Shown: piece by piece, positions 47,021 to 57,883 of the stretch
Position numbering within the stretch: the first letter of the stretch is position 1
Layout of the letters: each line of letters begins with the position of its first letter
Assembly (NCBI GenBank): GCA_958299035.1
Contig: CATQJL010000001.1
Span: 21,621,433 to 21,685,432 of the forward strand
Reading direction: 5' to 3'
From: Cylicocyclus nassatus
Taxonomy: Eukaryota; Nematoda; Chromadorea; Rhabditida; Strongylidae
Length of the DNA: 64,000 nucleotides
The notes under the pieces: model-generated
What the model saw: the letters and a program-made list of their open reading frames with translations, nothing else
The model's database searches: none
What the model was told of the DNA's origin: nothing
Translations under genes and position numbers: made by a program

Positions 47021-48904
47021 TATGCTACAAGGATGAGCGAACGTCACAAAGTTGCTCTCCAAAAATTGAGGTCAAAATAAGGTGGAATGGTGGACGTTGT
47101 CAGAAATTTGAAGTCAAGAATTCTCTGCAATTTTATAAAACTTGAAATGAGTCAGTGCAGGTCAAAGCAGTATTGCTCGGAAAAGTGTTCAAATCATGCT
47201 GATTATGGGATTCGGAATTAGAATTGAAGTGTATGGGGCCCGTCATACTTCGCGGAAAAAGGTCCAAAAAGCCCGAACCTCAAAAATCCGGAAAAAGCCC
47301 GACAAAACCCGAAAGCGCGGGAATGCAGATCGAACTTTTGGTAGACTCCTGACATTATTTCGATGTGCAGACGACAGAAAATGAAGCAAAAGCCAGCCTT
47401 GCTTTTTTGCCTTTTTGCCCAGTTCTTTTGGAAATCTTTTCAGCTAATTTGAAGCTAACATCTGACAGCAGAAATGAGAAAGATCAATGCATAAGTGAAC
47501 GCCAAAGTGTATGGAATATCTTTTTAGATATAAAAACAAACTGTAGGTTTTTTAATGTGAAAGCGAGTCACCCACCCCTTCAATATAGTGAACCTTCGAA
47601 TCAGACTTGGAATATTTGTGCAGTATAAATCCTCTTCAGTGGCTTTGTGGATTGTCACTCTAAATGAAGAAACATGAATAAAGTCAGTAAATGTGCAAAG
47701 TGTGAGGGTTTTTCCACTATTTTTCAACGAAGGCTGTGCAATAGTCAAACTGTTGTACTAGCGAAGTGAAGAAGTTGATATATCCGTGTACAAGTGCTGC
47801 AGCGTTCAAGGGGAATTAGGCTGTAACAGTCGTACCGACTCTACGCTTGCTGGAGAAGGTAGACCGCTCGTTTGCTGTTAGGGTAATTCTTTTGATTTTT
47901 GATTTTTTGATCAATATTTTGCAGCTTATCACAATACCAGTGAACAAACGAACAGTGAACATACAAGTGAGCAAACGCAAATTTGAATAGGTTTTGAGTT
48001 TTTCATTGTTTCGATAGTCGCCATAAGACGGTGGGCTACATCTTTGCGCAAAAATCTTGTCAAATGCTTGGGTCAAACCTCGGCAAATTGACCATTTTCG
48101 CAACCCAGTCTTTTTGGCGCCGTTTATGTAAATTAGTAGACTATTGATCGCGTTTTTGAGCTCAAGTCCATGGCTTGCACATTTACTTGCCAAACTCATC
48201 TAAGACTCTGCAAATAGTGGAAACACGGATCCAATTTTGCGGGCCAGAAGCCAAGTGGATCCGTTTGATGGAAAAATGGATCCGTTGTGCAACAAAATGC
48301 ATACACGAACATGGCCAACATCTTTCGAACTGAAAATTTCAAACATAACCTTGCAGAGTCGCTTTTCTGCGGCCGTAAAATCTTAATTGCGCATTGATTG
48401 CAGAACTTCTGCTGCTCGAACAAAGACCTAGTATTTGGTAGCAGAGAAATAGGAAATCATTTTCTCTTTCCAGCGGTGTAAAAAATATTTCAAAAAACGC
48501 AAGTTTCCGTTTTCTAAGGGAACGAAAAAGAATTTGTTTTTCCACTTTCTTCTTGCAGAGAAATCAATTCCTTGTTGAGTAGATGGCTCAGTTCAACAAA
48601 AGTGATTGTACAAAAGGGGGCACCGAATTCGCATTTGGAAGTACCTGAGGCCCGAAATGTCCCGGATACCTGAACATAACTGGTGGAATTTCATATTGCG
48701 CAGAAACTGGTAGAGGTATGTGGCGCGCGCATATAGGCGCGCCCTCGGGATGGGCATGTGGGTGGCCGGCAGATGCTCATCATAACTATCTGAGCACACT
48801 TACCTTCTTATTGTTGCTGGCCACTGCTAGTTGTCCGCCCTCACGCCGCAATAACACTAAATGAGAATGACTCGCACATAGAAATGATGGCAAGTTAGTT
48901 TAAC
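47021..48904. other. Element interior or upstream region, no further gene
   Basis: Sequence upstream of the transposase. Notable are A-rich CCCGA-containing repeats at about 47238-47320 (aaaaagcccga) and, at about 48160-48265, a diverged match to the middle of the dispersed repeat seen at 10030-10110 and 60975-61080. A 127-codon open frame at 47816-48199 (minus) is unsupported. Confidence 0.4.
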
Positions 48905-49085
48905 GTGTTAATGGTACGCCGCCCACCCGCTTGAGGCAATGGGCCGCCGCTGGTCAAATCAAGGTCCGCCGCTCGCACGCTCGGTAGCGAGGGTACGCCG
49001 CTTGTCCGCAAGAAAGCCACGCCCACAAATCAAAGCCCGCTGCTCGCCCGGAAAGCCGTTAAGGCTCGCCGCTCGTCCGCGTTAT
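48905..49085. repeat. GC-rich subterminal repeat array (right)
   Basis: About six direct copies of a roughly 25-30 base unit contain GCCGCTCGTCCGC or a variant (GCCGCCCACCCGC, GCCGCTCGCACGC, GCCGCTTGTCCGC). It ends in GCGTTATTGTCTTA, the reverse complement of the sequence at 41289. Confidence 0.8.
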
Positions 49086-49090
49086 TGTCT

Positions 49091-50150
49091 TAATGATGTA
49101 GGATCCTCGTGAAGGGCGGGGTGCGCTGTTCAAAAACCTCGCTCAAAAATTATCCCATAACTCGCTCCACGATTTTCGTGATAGACAGTGATCTGACCAT
49201 ACCCAAGACAAAGACGTAAAGAACCCTTATCCTTTGTAAACTACCCTTAGTTTGCCTCAAAGGCAGTGTCCTGGCAAAGTGGGGTTTTGGAACTTAAGTG
49301 CCATGCAAAAGTAGACCCTTCGCTAGTGCGCAATTGCGAGCCGTAATGTTTGACCAGAAGCATGACATACGGTCGAAGAATCAGGTTACTTAGGCGAAAC
49401 AGCCCCTCCACCTGTTTGATTTCCAGCTTTGCGCAGAAGGCACATTCACAGTTAAAGTCGTAGGAATAGTGGCGTCTCAGCCTTGGCGAAAACTGTTTCA
49501 ATCGTCTGAATTCGAATCGTAAGGTTTTATGAGAGCATGTTCTCGACGTTCTCGCCCTCTTTAACATGGTTCTTCGGATTCAACACTGCGGATAACCCCA
49601 GATGAGGGAGTTTGTTAGAAATCGACTTCTTGCCTCTAAGTTATGGATTTTTGCGGTAATGCTTTATGGCAAAGGAAAGTTCTTTTACTCCAGGTAAGAA
49701 GTTCGTGTAGGGAACTCATATCAATAGTATTCGAAATACAAATGCTTAACTCAAAGCGCTTGTGACGAGCAACCTTACAGAAAGGTACAAAACAATAAAA
49801 TAGTTTGTTTGAAATGATAACGTTTTAAGACGGCTAGCCGAAAAGCTTTGTAAGCTTGGTCTTACGTAATTCATATGGAAAACTTTATTTTCATTCAATG
49901 AAACGCAGATTCTTTAAAAAGGAGGCAAGCTTGTCATAAATAGAAGAGCATAAGTTACAGCAGAAATTTTTGTAAAAACAAGTGGAAGCATCTACCAGGT
50001 CATTTGAGTTACACCCAATGAGGAGAGAGTGTAAGCGTAAATAAGCGAACCTTGTTATAAATGACAAGCTACGTTAGCACAATTTGGAATGAAAGAGATA
50101 GACTGCGCTTAATATTATGATTATAATCTATCGTGAAAATATCAACATTT
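49091..50150. other. No supported gene; repeat fragments
   Basis: About 49165-49190 (gattttcgtgatagacag) resembles the tail of the dispersed repeat. TCAAAGGCAGTGTCCTGGCAAA at 49257 resembles the AAGGCAGTGTC MITE ends. About 49470-49500 shares TCTC.AGCCTTGGCGRRAACTGTT with 62580-62612, upstream of the Penelope frame. Confidence 0.35.
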
Positions 50151-50156
50151 AGCGTG

Positions 50157-50482
50157 CTAAGCGTCTTCCGATTTGCTTAACGCTCTTATGTCATGCTTCA
50201 ATGATTTAGTTCTTTCTTCTGTCTCTTTCTTCATATAAACAAACACTAGTGTGAAAAACACTACATTCGCACAAAATAGAAGAAGTAGGAGCAGTCCAAA
50301 CAATACGTACAACACTATTGGTGTCCTGAAATAGAATACTGCTTATGAAAAATTGTATAAGTAAATCTCAAGCAAACCAACACATTATTCTTCTGTGCCA
50401 CATGAATCGTTGGTTTCTCGCTATCAGCCAAAGCTTTTTCACTCCGAGGTTTATCAGCACTACCTGTAGCATCCACGCTACA
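50157..50482 (-). CDS. 3' end of a single-pass membrane protein
   Basis: Two exons, about 50382-50482 and 50157-50325, are separated by a 56 bp intron (GTTGGT...TTTCAG). They encode the last 89 residues of a protein. The first exon is hydrophilic (DKPRSEKALADSEKPTIH). The second opens with a 28-residue hydrophobic helix (PIVLYVLFGLLLLLLFC, then VVFFTLVFVY). It ends in a charged tail (KKETEERTKSLKHDIRA) and a TAG at 50157. The topology suggests an extracellular N-terminal part and a short coiled cytoplasmic tail. The acceptor TTACAG at 50483 implies an upstream exon that I could not place. No family is recognised. Confidence 0.5.
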
Positions 50483-50489
50483 CTGTAAG

Positions 50490-51140
50490 CCCTTATAATT
50501 AGCAACTCCTTCTTCAGTATATGCGAGCAGCCCACATTATTCTTCAACGCTACCATTTTTGTCTTTTGTACAGGTTGTTCTGTCCGTTTTCTCTCACGTG
50601 TGTATACCTAAACATCATACAATTTGAGTTCACCAATAACGAAAAATAGGTTGATAAAAATCTGCATGTTTTCTATGCTACCTCAGCAGAGTAGATAAAC
50701 AATCGCAACGAACACTACCTATTAGAGCAAAGCTCTACAATACGACGTTGAAGCATCCGCACAAAGACTGATACAGGTTAAAGACTGATTATGTTTGACA
50801 AAACCCAGAAAATTTTCAAATCAAAAATTGGAATTCTATAAAAACATACAACTGACTTCATGCCCTTGCGTATATTCTCCACATCTGATGTTTACCAGTG
50901 TAATTGATGTATTTTTTGTTAAAATGAGAAAGAAAAATAGGTAATATGCAAATTTCAAGAACAAACGCTGATAAAAGGCTGCAATTGCATTTATGGATTT
51001 CTGGCCAAGCAAAAACCGTAAGTACATGAGTTGATACGGAGAGTATATTTCCTAAGCAAGTTGGGTAAATGGGCTTCTGGACCGAAAGCACCTCAATTTG
51101 AATGGAATTTAGATTTTGCGCAAGCTTTTTTGCTTTATTA
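50490..51140. other. Possible upstream exons, unresolved
   Basis: A minus-strand hydrophobic open stretch at 50836-51027 could belong to the membrane-protein gene, but its splice sites do not give a clean model. Otherwise nothing is visible. Confidence 0.3.
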
Positions 51141-51143
51141 AAT

Positions 51144-51489
51144 AACTAGCTGGCTTACCCGGCTCCGCCCGGTACTGTCAAAACCTATGATAAAAGTCCC
51201 TATCCCTGTAGAATCTTTCCCTGTGCCCATTTTTACAAACCAATTCCCTATTCACGCTGTGTCATTAATCAGCATGCTCGATTACCGCCCCGTGCCAGCT
51301 CCCAGTCCCGTAGGCCAAAACTTGCAAAAACCGATAAAAATCGATAAAACCGATATTGTCGATAGCGAAAAGTAGCCTACGACACCCGCCCCAAACCGAA
51401 GTGTAGTGTGCCAAGTTTGACCGGTTGAGAAATGGAATTTTCTATTCAGAACATACATACAGACAGATATTCAGCTTCATATATAAGAT
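51144..51489 (+). mobile_element. Nonautonomous retroposon (TAGCTG..ACCCGGC type)
   Basis: The element begins AACTAGCTGGCTTACCCGGC and contains TGTGCCAAGTTTGACCGGTT. It ends acagacagat..tcagcttcatatataagat. This head, core and tail are the signature of a very widespread invertebrate family of short RTE-mobilised retroposons. It encodes no protein. Confidence 0.85.
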
Positions 51490-53887
51490 ATGTTTCGTAC
51501 ATTTTTTGCTCTGCCCCGGTTACATAAGGAACATGCATTGTTGTTGCAAATAATTTTATGTCGCCAAAAGCTGCTACTAAGTCATTTGGTTTCAAAAATC
51601 AATGATTTATCTATGATAATGTGGTTGAATATGACATACGATCCATTTCCTCTCTGTCGTGGTTGTGAGCTCTGTCGTTGTGTCCTGAAGACATTCTGCT
51701 GCAATTTGCTTTGTTATAGAGTATTCATTTTACGTACCAAGGTAGTTGTGGTAGTCGAGCTTTCGTGCTCATCTTGTATAGTAGCCAAAGGAGGAGAAGA
51801 TGACGTTGTCGTTCTGTTGCCTTAAAATATTCTGCTCAGCCTTCACCTACACTATATGGATAATGATGATGTTTAACCCCACGCAACTTCCCATATATGG
51901 ATTTACTAGATAAGATGCCGAATGGTTTGCTCTGTGACTATGGTCGCGATACACGCTTGAAGCGGTGACAGAGTTGCCCAGAATCTGGACCCGATCTGGA
52001 TAAGAGGCCCATAACACCATCCCCACTTTCCTTCAAACGTGAATATAAACTGTTAAGATATGGTCGCGCTTCGTCGTCTATCAGTAAACATGCAAAATTT
52101 TGTGTTATTTAACTTTCGAAGCTAAGCAAAAGTGGCAGCTGCTTGTGGAAGCAGAATCGGCCTGAGAAGTTATCACATTATTCTCAAGGTCTATCCGGCG
52201 AAAAGGCACTTCTTATCATGAAGCCAACTGTCTATGCGTGCCCATAAGTGACGAAAAAATTGTTGAAATTTTCTTTGCATGTGGTTTAAAAGAACTATTG
52301 CGATCGAACAGCTTATGCGATCACCTTCAGTGTCACTCGTTTAACGAAAGTTTCAAAGATATTACCCGGATTTTTCGATTACATAATTTCAGATGTAATT
52401 ACCAAAGCCTCAGTGTAAAATTTTTTTAAATCACAATTGGTTTAGCCTTACTTTCACAACTCAGTAAGTCGACTTTCTATTTGTAAAAGACCTTTTTTGA
52501 AGTCGATTGACTTTGACATGGAATACAAGCACTGTGATAAAGTGTGTTATTATGTTGTTTGCTGATTGGTTGGCAAACTTGTGGTGTTGACTGCTGAACT
52601 TTGTTCTTGCTCTGAAAACGTGAAGCAAAAAAAGCTGCATTAACTGCTGGTTACAAGGGTTGAATTGCTATGGTGAATTTCTAGGATCGGCAGCTCAAAT
52701 TCAATCGTACTGTGTTTATAAATTGAAAGTGGGGGGAGGGGGGGGGGGGGGGAGCTTGCAGTTAACTTCAAAAATGCCTAGTTTCGCACAAATGCGTATA
52801 ATTTCTGAAATAAGAAATTTGACCCACTTTGATGCTAGGGCGGCCAGGTAAGAGCCAAATAGTAGGATTCCGAACAGAGGAGCCCAAATAAAAAGTGTGT
52901 TAGTATTTCAAAGTCGAATACGCAGAATAGCGAAGGTTATTGAAAGCGGGCGGGTCCTACAGTTCACAGTCGAAAGTGCATAAATTCGTGTGAAAGAAGA
53001 AAAGTTCAGCCTAACAACGTTCAATGCTAAAAAGACGGGCTAGAGATTTATGGCAGTGTTTTCAAAAAAGATTACAAGAAGAAATAGTGATTTTTGACTG
53101 AGACTGGGCGGGACATAAAATTGACGGTAAAGGGGTAAAAATTGCATAAATTTGAAAATTTGCATTACTATTTCCAATATTTTGGCAGCTGTCTGGGTAA
53201 CGGTCTCAATTGCTAATCATTCCCTTAAATGCGTCGAATTTAATTCAGTTGTGTCTTCGTTCAACATGTGCGCATATTTCAATTTTTATAGCTACAGTTT
53301 GTGAGTTGTCACATTGGTTTTTTTATAGCTACAGTTTGTGAGTTGTCACATTGGTGTATTGACTGAAATTCACAGCAATCAAATCCAAATCCTTATTTTT
53401 TTGATTCGTAAAGCAAAATTATCATTACCGTATAAATCTCCATTCGTCAAAAAGCATAGCATGCTACGTATTTCCGGCAATGAGTTGGTCCTTCCAATCT
53501 GCTTGATAAAAATGTTCTGAATATATATAAGCATGGAAAAGGGATTACGTGTATTCGTGCAAGAAGGATTGATGTGTGCTGACCTTGATATTATTTGGGC
53601 TGTTGCAACCGCTTCCAAGACAAAGACAATCAACAGACAGCTCCGAAAATTGGCAGGAGCTGCCCACCTTGAATTGTGTGTTTGAGTCTACGTAAACGAG
53701 GAGATTAGAGGTGAGTATCTCAATAAATTCATAAAATTTCGCATTCGCTATTCAGCGCATCTTGGTTAAAAATTCAATTTGCATGTGTTTGTTTTGATAT
53801 CGTAGCAGCCGTGGAAGCGAAGAAAGGACAATTTTCCTGCCTTTTCAGAACCAGCGTCTACCCAGATTCTTGACTTCCACTTCGTTA
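51490..53887. other. No supported gene; G-tract and tandem duplication
   Basis: Contains a G run at 52731-52753 and a 37-bp tandem duplication at 53283-53355. Open frames at 51490, 52238 and 53338 have no recognised family. Confidence 0.4.
53283..53355. repeat. 37-bp tandem duplication
   Basis: The unit tttatagctacagtttgtga with its continuation to ttgtcacattggt occurs twice with a period of 37, with no mismatch in the core. Confidence 0.9.
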
Positions 53888-53889
53888 TA

Positions 53890-54798
53890 TTAGGTTGTCC
53901 GGAAATCAATGTCCGTTTTGAATTTCAACCGCAGTAAGTCATACACTTTTCATTCCTAAATAGCTCTCAAAGTACCATTCCATAGAGCAAAGCAAGCTCT
54001 ACAAGGCGGCTATCTTGCTTTAGCAACAGCTTTGATGCACCTTGAATTTCGAGCCAAAAACTAAAAAGATTCAACTGCCCGAAAGATCGAGAAAAATCGT
54101 AACTCAGTTTATAACATTCCTATAAAAATTCTAACTTACTCACTTAAACACAATCCACATAGGGCATCTACACACGCCGTTGCCGTATTTTTTCTCTGTT
54201 AGAAATCAAGTAAACGGAAATTTTCGTGCATTTGCCAAAATGTTGCTGGCCGTTCCCACATAAGCAGTTGTATACTACAAATCTGTAGAAGTACAGACGT
54301 AGTTTTCCAGCTCTCTACAAGCTTTAGTTCTCGAAAAATTTGAATTTTAGCTTAGACCACATGACCAGCGAAAACTGTGTTTGGTATTCTTCTTACGTCT
54401 GTACTTCTACAGATTTGTAGTATACAACTGCTTATGTGGGAACGGCACAGCAACATTTTGGCAAATGCACGAAAATTTCCGTTTACTTGATTTCTAACAG
54501 AGAAAAAATACGGCAACGGCGTGTGTAGATGCCCTATGTGGATTGTGTTTAAGTGAGCAAGTTAGAATTTTTATAGGAATGCTATGAACTAAGTTACGAT
54601 TTTTCTCGATCTTTCGGGCAGTTGAATCTTTTTAGTTTTTGGCTCGAAATTCAAGGTACATCAAAGCTGTTGCTAAAGCAAGATAGCCGCCTTGTAGAGC
54701 TTGCTTTGCTCTATGGAATGGTACTTTGAAAGCTATTCAGGAATGAAAAGTGTATGACTTACTGCGGTTAAGATTTTCTTGATTTCCGGACAACCTGA
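53890..54798. mobile_element. Mariner-type foldback MITE with TTAGGTTGTCC ends (copy 2)
   Basis: Ends TTAGGTTGTCCGGAAATCAA and CCGGACAACCTGA are flanked by TA (53888-53889 and 54799-54800). It is palindromic through its length, with its centre near 54350. It aligns with 15327-16271 from end to end, including ACTGCCCGAAAGATCGAGAAAAAT-like internal blocks, but with many substitutions. Confidence 0.9.
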
Positions 54799-55093
54799 TA
54801 ATTCCTTGACCTTTTCTTAACCTTTCCAAACATGAGGTGCAAAGTATGAGAAAACCCAGGAGACCTTTTTGAATTATTGTTTTTGGCAAGTTGGAATAGT
54901 CTTTGGCTATACCACGCTGTAAGCCAAGAGTCCTACCGTATGCGATATGGGCACAGACAACAGTAAGAGTCTCGACTCTGATGTCCCTCAAGGTGCAACT
55001 CTTGGGGATTACGATCAGGGTCAATCTTGGGGTCAGGCACGCCCGGCATGGGGAGGGAGATCGTATTAGAGATGAGCAGAGGGGGGAGTAGTC

Positions 55094-55770
55094 TTAGGGC
55101 CGCATGCACTAACCTCCCCGCGAAGGGGATCGCAAAAGAAAGCTTTATATTTCGAAACTCCAGATACTGGATCTTACGTTGTGAACCTATCCGTAAGTGT
55201 TCCTACTACCCTTTACTATGAACATGTTGAACAGGAGCGAGAAGCTGTACAAACCCCATTTTCCAGCTTTTGTATGATCCCTGATGATCTCCTGCGGTTT
55301 TCTTTAAAGTCATTTTTCTTTCTCCGAAGTTAACGAAAACCTTTCAAAGCTGTACTAAACATCTAACACAACAGTGCTAAGCATGTTGCTGATGAGAACA
55401 AATGAGTTTTTGAAAAGCCGAATTTTTCGGTAAACCTCAAATTTTGACCTGTGGATCATCGAAAATTGCATGACTTCAAAACATCATTTGTTCTTATCAG
55501 CAACATGCTTAGCACTGTCGGGTTAGATAATTTGCACAACTTTGGAGGTTTTTCGTTAACTTCGGAGAAAGAAAAATGACTTCAAAGCTGGAAAATGCGG
55601 TTTGTACAGCTTCTCGCTCCTGTTCAACATGTTCATAGTGAAGGGTAGTAGGAATGCTTACGGATAGGTACACAATGTGAAATCCAGGTATTTGGAGTTT
55701 CGAAATATAAAGCTTTCTTTTGAGCTGCGATCCCCTCCCCGAGGGGATGTTAGTGCATGCGGCCCTTAGC
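55094..55770. mobile_element. Foldback element with TTAGGGCCGCATGCA ends (copy 1)
   Basis: Ends TTAGGGCCGCATGCACTAAC and its reverse complement, followed inward by CCCCGCG.AGGGGATCGCA and GAAAGCTTTATATTTCGAAA. The arms include GAACATGTTGAACAGGAGCG and its inverse. The centre carries two inverted copies of CAACATGCTTAGCACTGT-type sequence. No target duplication was found. Confidence 0.85.
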
Positions 55771-55793
55771 TAAGGGTAGGGAGCAGATTCGTC

Positions 55794-56311
55794 TAAGGGC
55801 CGCATGCATTAATGTCCCCGCGGGGAGGGGATCGCAGATGAAACAAAGCTTCTTATCTTGAAGATATTTGGATTTCACGCTGTATCAAATCTAACCGCAG
55901 GTATTTTCGCCATCCTTCACTATGAAAATATCGAACAGGGCCAAGAAGCGGTACAAGTCACATTTTCCAGCTTTTTGTATGATACCCTGATGTTCTTTTA
56001 GACTGTTAGGTTAGATAATCGTTGCAACTTCGAAATGTTCTCGCTGACTTTGAAGAAGGAATAATGACTTCAAATAAGACGGTCGGCCGCCGGGGATCAT
56101 CAAGGAATCATACAGAAAGCTGGAATATGCGGCTTGTACAGCGTCTTCACTTCTGTTCAGTATGTTTATAGTGAAGAATGATGGAATAAGTAGATAAGAT
56201 ACGGATAAGTAGACAGCGCGAAATTCACATATCTGGAGCTTCAGGAGATGAAGTTTCCTTTTAAGCTGGCGATCCCGTCCCCCGCGGGGATGTTAGTGCA
56301 TGCAGCCCTAA
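55794..56311. mobile_element. Foldback element with TAAGGGCCGCATGCA ends (copy 2)
   Basis: Starts TAAGGGCCGCATGCATTAAT and ends with the inverse of TTAGGGCTGCATGCACTAAC. The inner arms (TCCCCGCGGGG, AAGCTTC.TATCTTGAAG) are diverged relatives of copy 1, which lies 23 bases away in tandem. Confidence 0.8.
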
Positions 56312-57880
56312 AAGGATGAGGAGCATGTCTGGACCGCAAAAAGTGTTGAAGTAAACGCTAGACTGATGACCTGTCATGTATTGTCACCAAATAAACTGGT
56401 CGTAAATAATTATTCGTAACGAAGAAACAGGGTAAAGTGGAAATTAATCACACCATGCAAAGTTTTGACAAACTCAGAAATTTTAATTTCTTATCGTACA
56501 TCTACCGTAAGCTAAAAATCTTGATTTTTTGCCGTACACCTACCGTGAGTTAAGCCCTGCTATAAAAACAACCAGTTGCGTTGAATAAAAGCCTTCGCGA
56601 AGTGTAAAATATTCGAGTAGATTGACAGTCAACAATCATTTGCATCACCTTTGCTAAAGCGACTGTTGTTTTCGCACGACCTCAAAGACCCTGCGTGGTG
56701 TGCGGGGGCTTGGACGAGGTGTCGCTCAAAAAAACAAAATTCTTCCTTTCTTCTTTTGATTTAGCAAAGGCAGCCGCAGGAGTGCATTGAGAGTGAGTGT
56801 GGTGCAGTACTGAAATGCTATGAAGGCGGTGCGATTGCCTTTAGTAAGTTGCGGGAACTGGCGGAAGTCCGCTTTGCAACTATTCGCGCCGCTTTTTAGT
56901 CTGCGTCTCTTAATTTAAATTTATCTCGCTGAGCAAGTGGCGATGCGAACGAGCTGGCTCATTCGGAATGTTCGTCTACTGCGAGAAAAAAGGCTGTACC
57001 CTCTCTTTACCTGCTCAGACATTAGCTGATGACTTGTGCCGGAGATCCGTCCCTCGGTATTCGCAGAAAAGCGCGTATAGACATGCGCGAGACATTTTTT
57101 TGACAGATTTTCGGGATTGTCGCAAAAAAAATCACAAAATGATGACTGACTCAGCGAGTAGTTTTACAATAGTGTCTTTGCTCCGGCTAAGCGTTAGCTA
57201 TACATTTCATGTTCTTTCACGCCATTCTTATTATCATTGCTTTTTAACACTTCGTTTATCAGCCTATCATTTGTCGGTTTTGTCGCGTTCTTAAATTCAA
57301 GGCTACATTCAAGTTTACTTCAATTTTTGCAGCGGAACTTGTGCATTGTTGTTGGGGTCCCCGTATTGCTTCGCATCAGTATCCAACCACAAATAGTGGT
57401 GCCTTGAGGATTTGAAACTCAGCTTGTAGTTGTTGCTTCAGCTGTTGTCTTATCAGCACAACAATATGTTCATCTATACAGTCGCCGTTTTTGGAGTAAG
57501 TGCTGCAAGTTGTGTCCATACTTTGCTTTTGCACATATTGTTGCAGTATGATTCACTTTTCTTGAAGAATTCCATAGGAGACTTTGAAAATCCAAAAAAA
57601 ATGCTGACACGCTGAACATGGAGAAAGCTTTGCTTGATTTTTTGTGTAGCCTTCTGCTGCTCGTAGATTTAATACGGTGGTTGCTTCAATATATGCGTGT
57701 TTCGAGAAATTTTTCTCCTAATACCATAAGCGAGTTTTCTTCCTTACAAGGACAGGCTCCATTGCACCATAATCTCCTCGCACCATTTTCTTCGTTTTCG
57801 CACGCTGCCTTTGAGTAGAATTTCGCTTTATGAAATCGTTTGTGTATTTTAGCACTCAGAAACTTCAGATATGACCTTGT
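56312..57880. other. No gene recognised
   Basis: Open frames at 56968-57294 and 57430-57818 are AT-rich and unsupported. CGCACGCTGCCTTTGAG at about 57798-57814 resembles an AAGGCAG-type MITE end in reverse. Confidence 0.35.
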
Positions 57881-57883
57881 CTT

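Larger units (their letters stand above)
41289..49090 (-). mobile_element. Candidate CMC-type (En/Spm-like) DNA transposon
   Basis: The inward-reading outer sequence is AGACAATAAC, one base, CGGACGAGCGGCG, one base, GCC at both 41289 and 49090 (reverse complement). That is about 28 bp with two mismatches across 7.8 kb. Both ends continue into GC-rich subterminal arrays of GCGGACGAGCGG-like units (41289-41530 and 48905-49085), the arrangement known from CACTA elements. Between them lie a decayed transposase (43716-47020) and an intact spliced gene (42136-43604), both on the minus strand. No clean target duplication is visible. Alternatively each GC-rich block is an independent MITE: the left block also ends near 41556 with TATTGTCT. 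The boundary call is inference. Confidence 0.5.

Noticed and set aside
47816..48199. 127-codon minus-strand frame upstream of the transposase
   Set aside because: No link in phase to the transposase exons and no recognisable motif.
49247..49567. 106-codon minus-strand frame
   Set aside because: Begins in an AAGGCAG-type MITE end and overlaps repeat fragments; no domain recognised.
56968..57294. 108-codon plus-strand frame
   Set aside because: No homology, no splice or signal features, and composition like the flanks.
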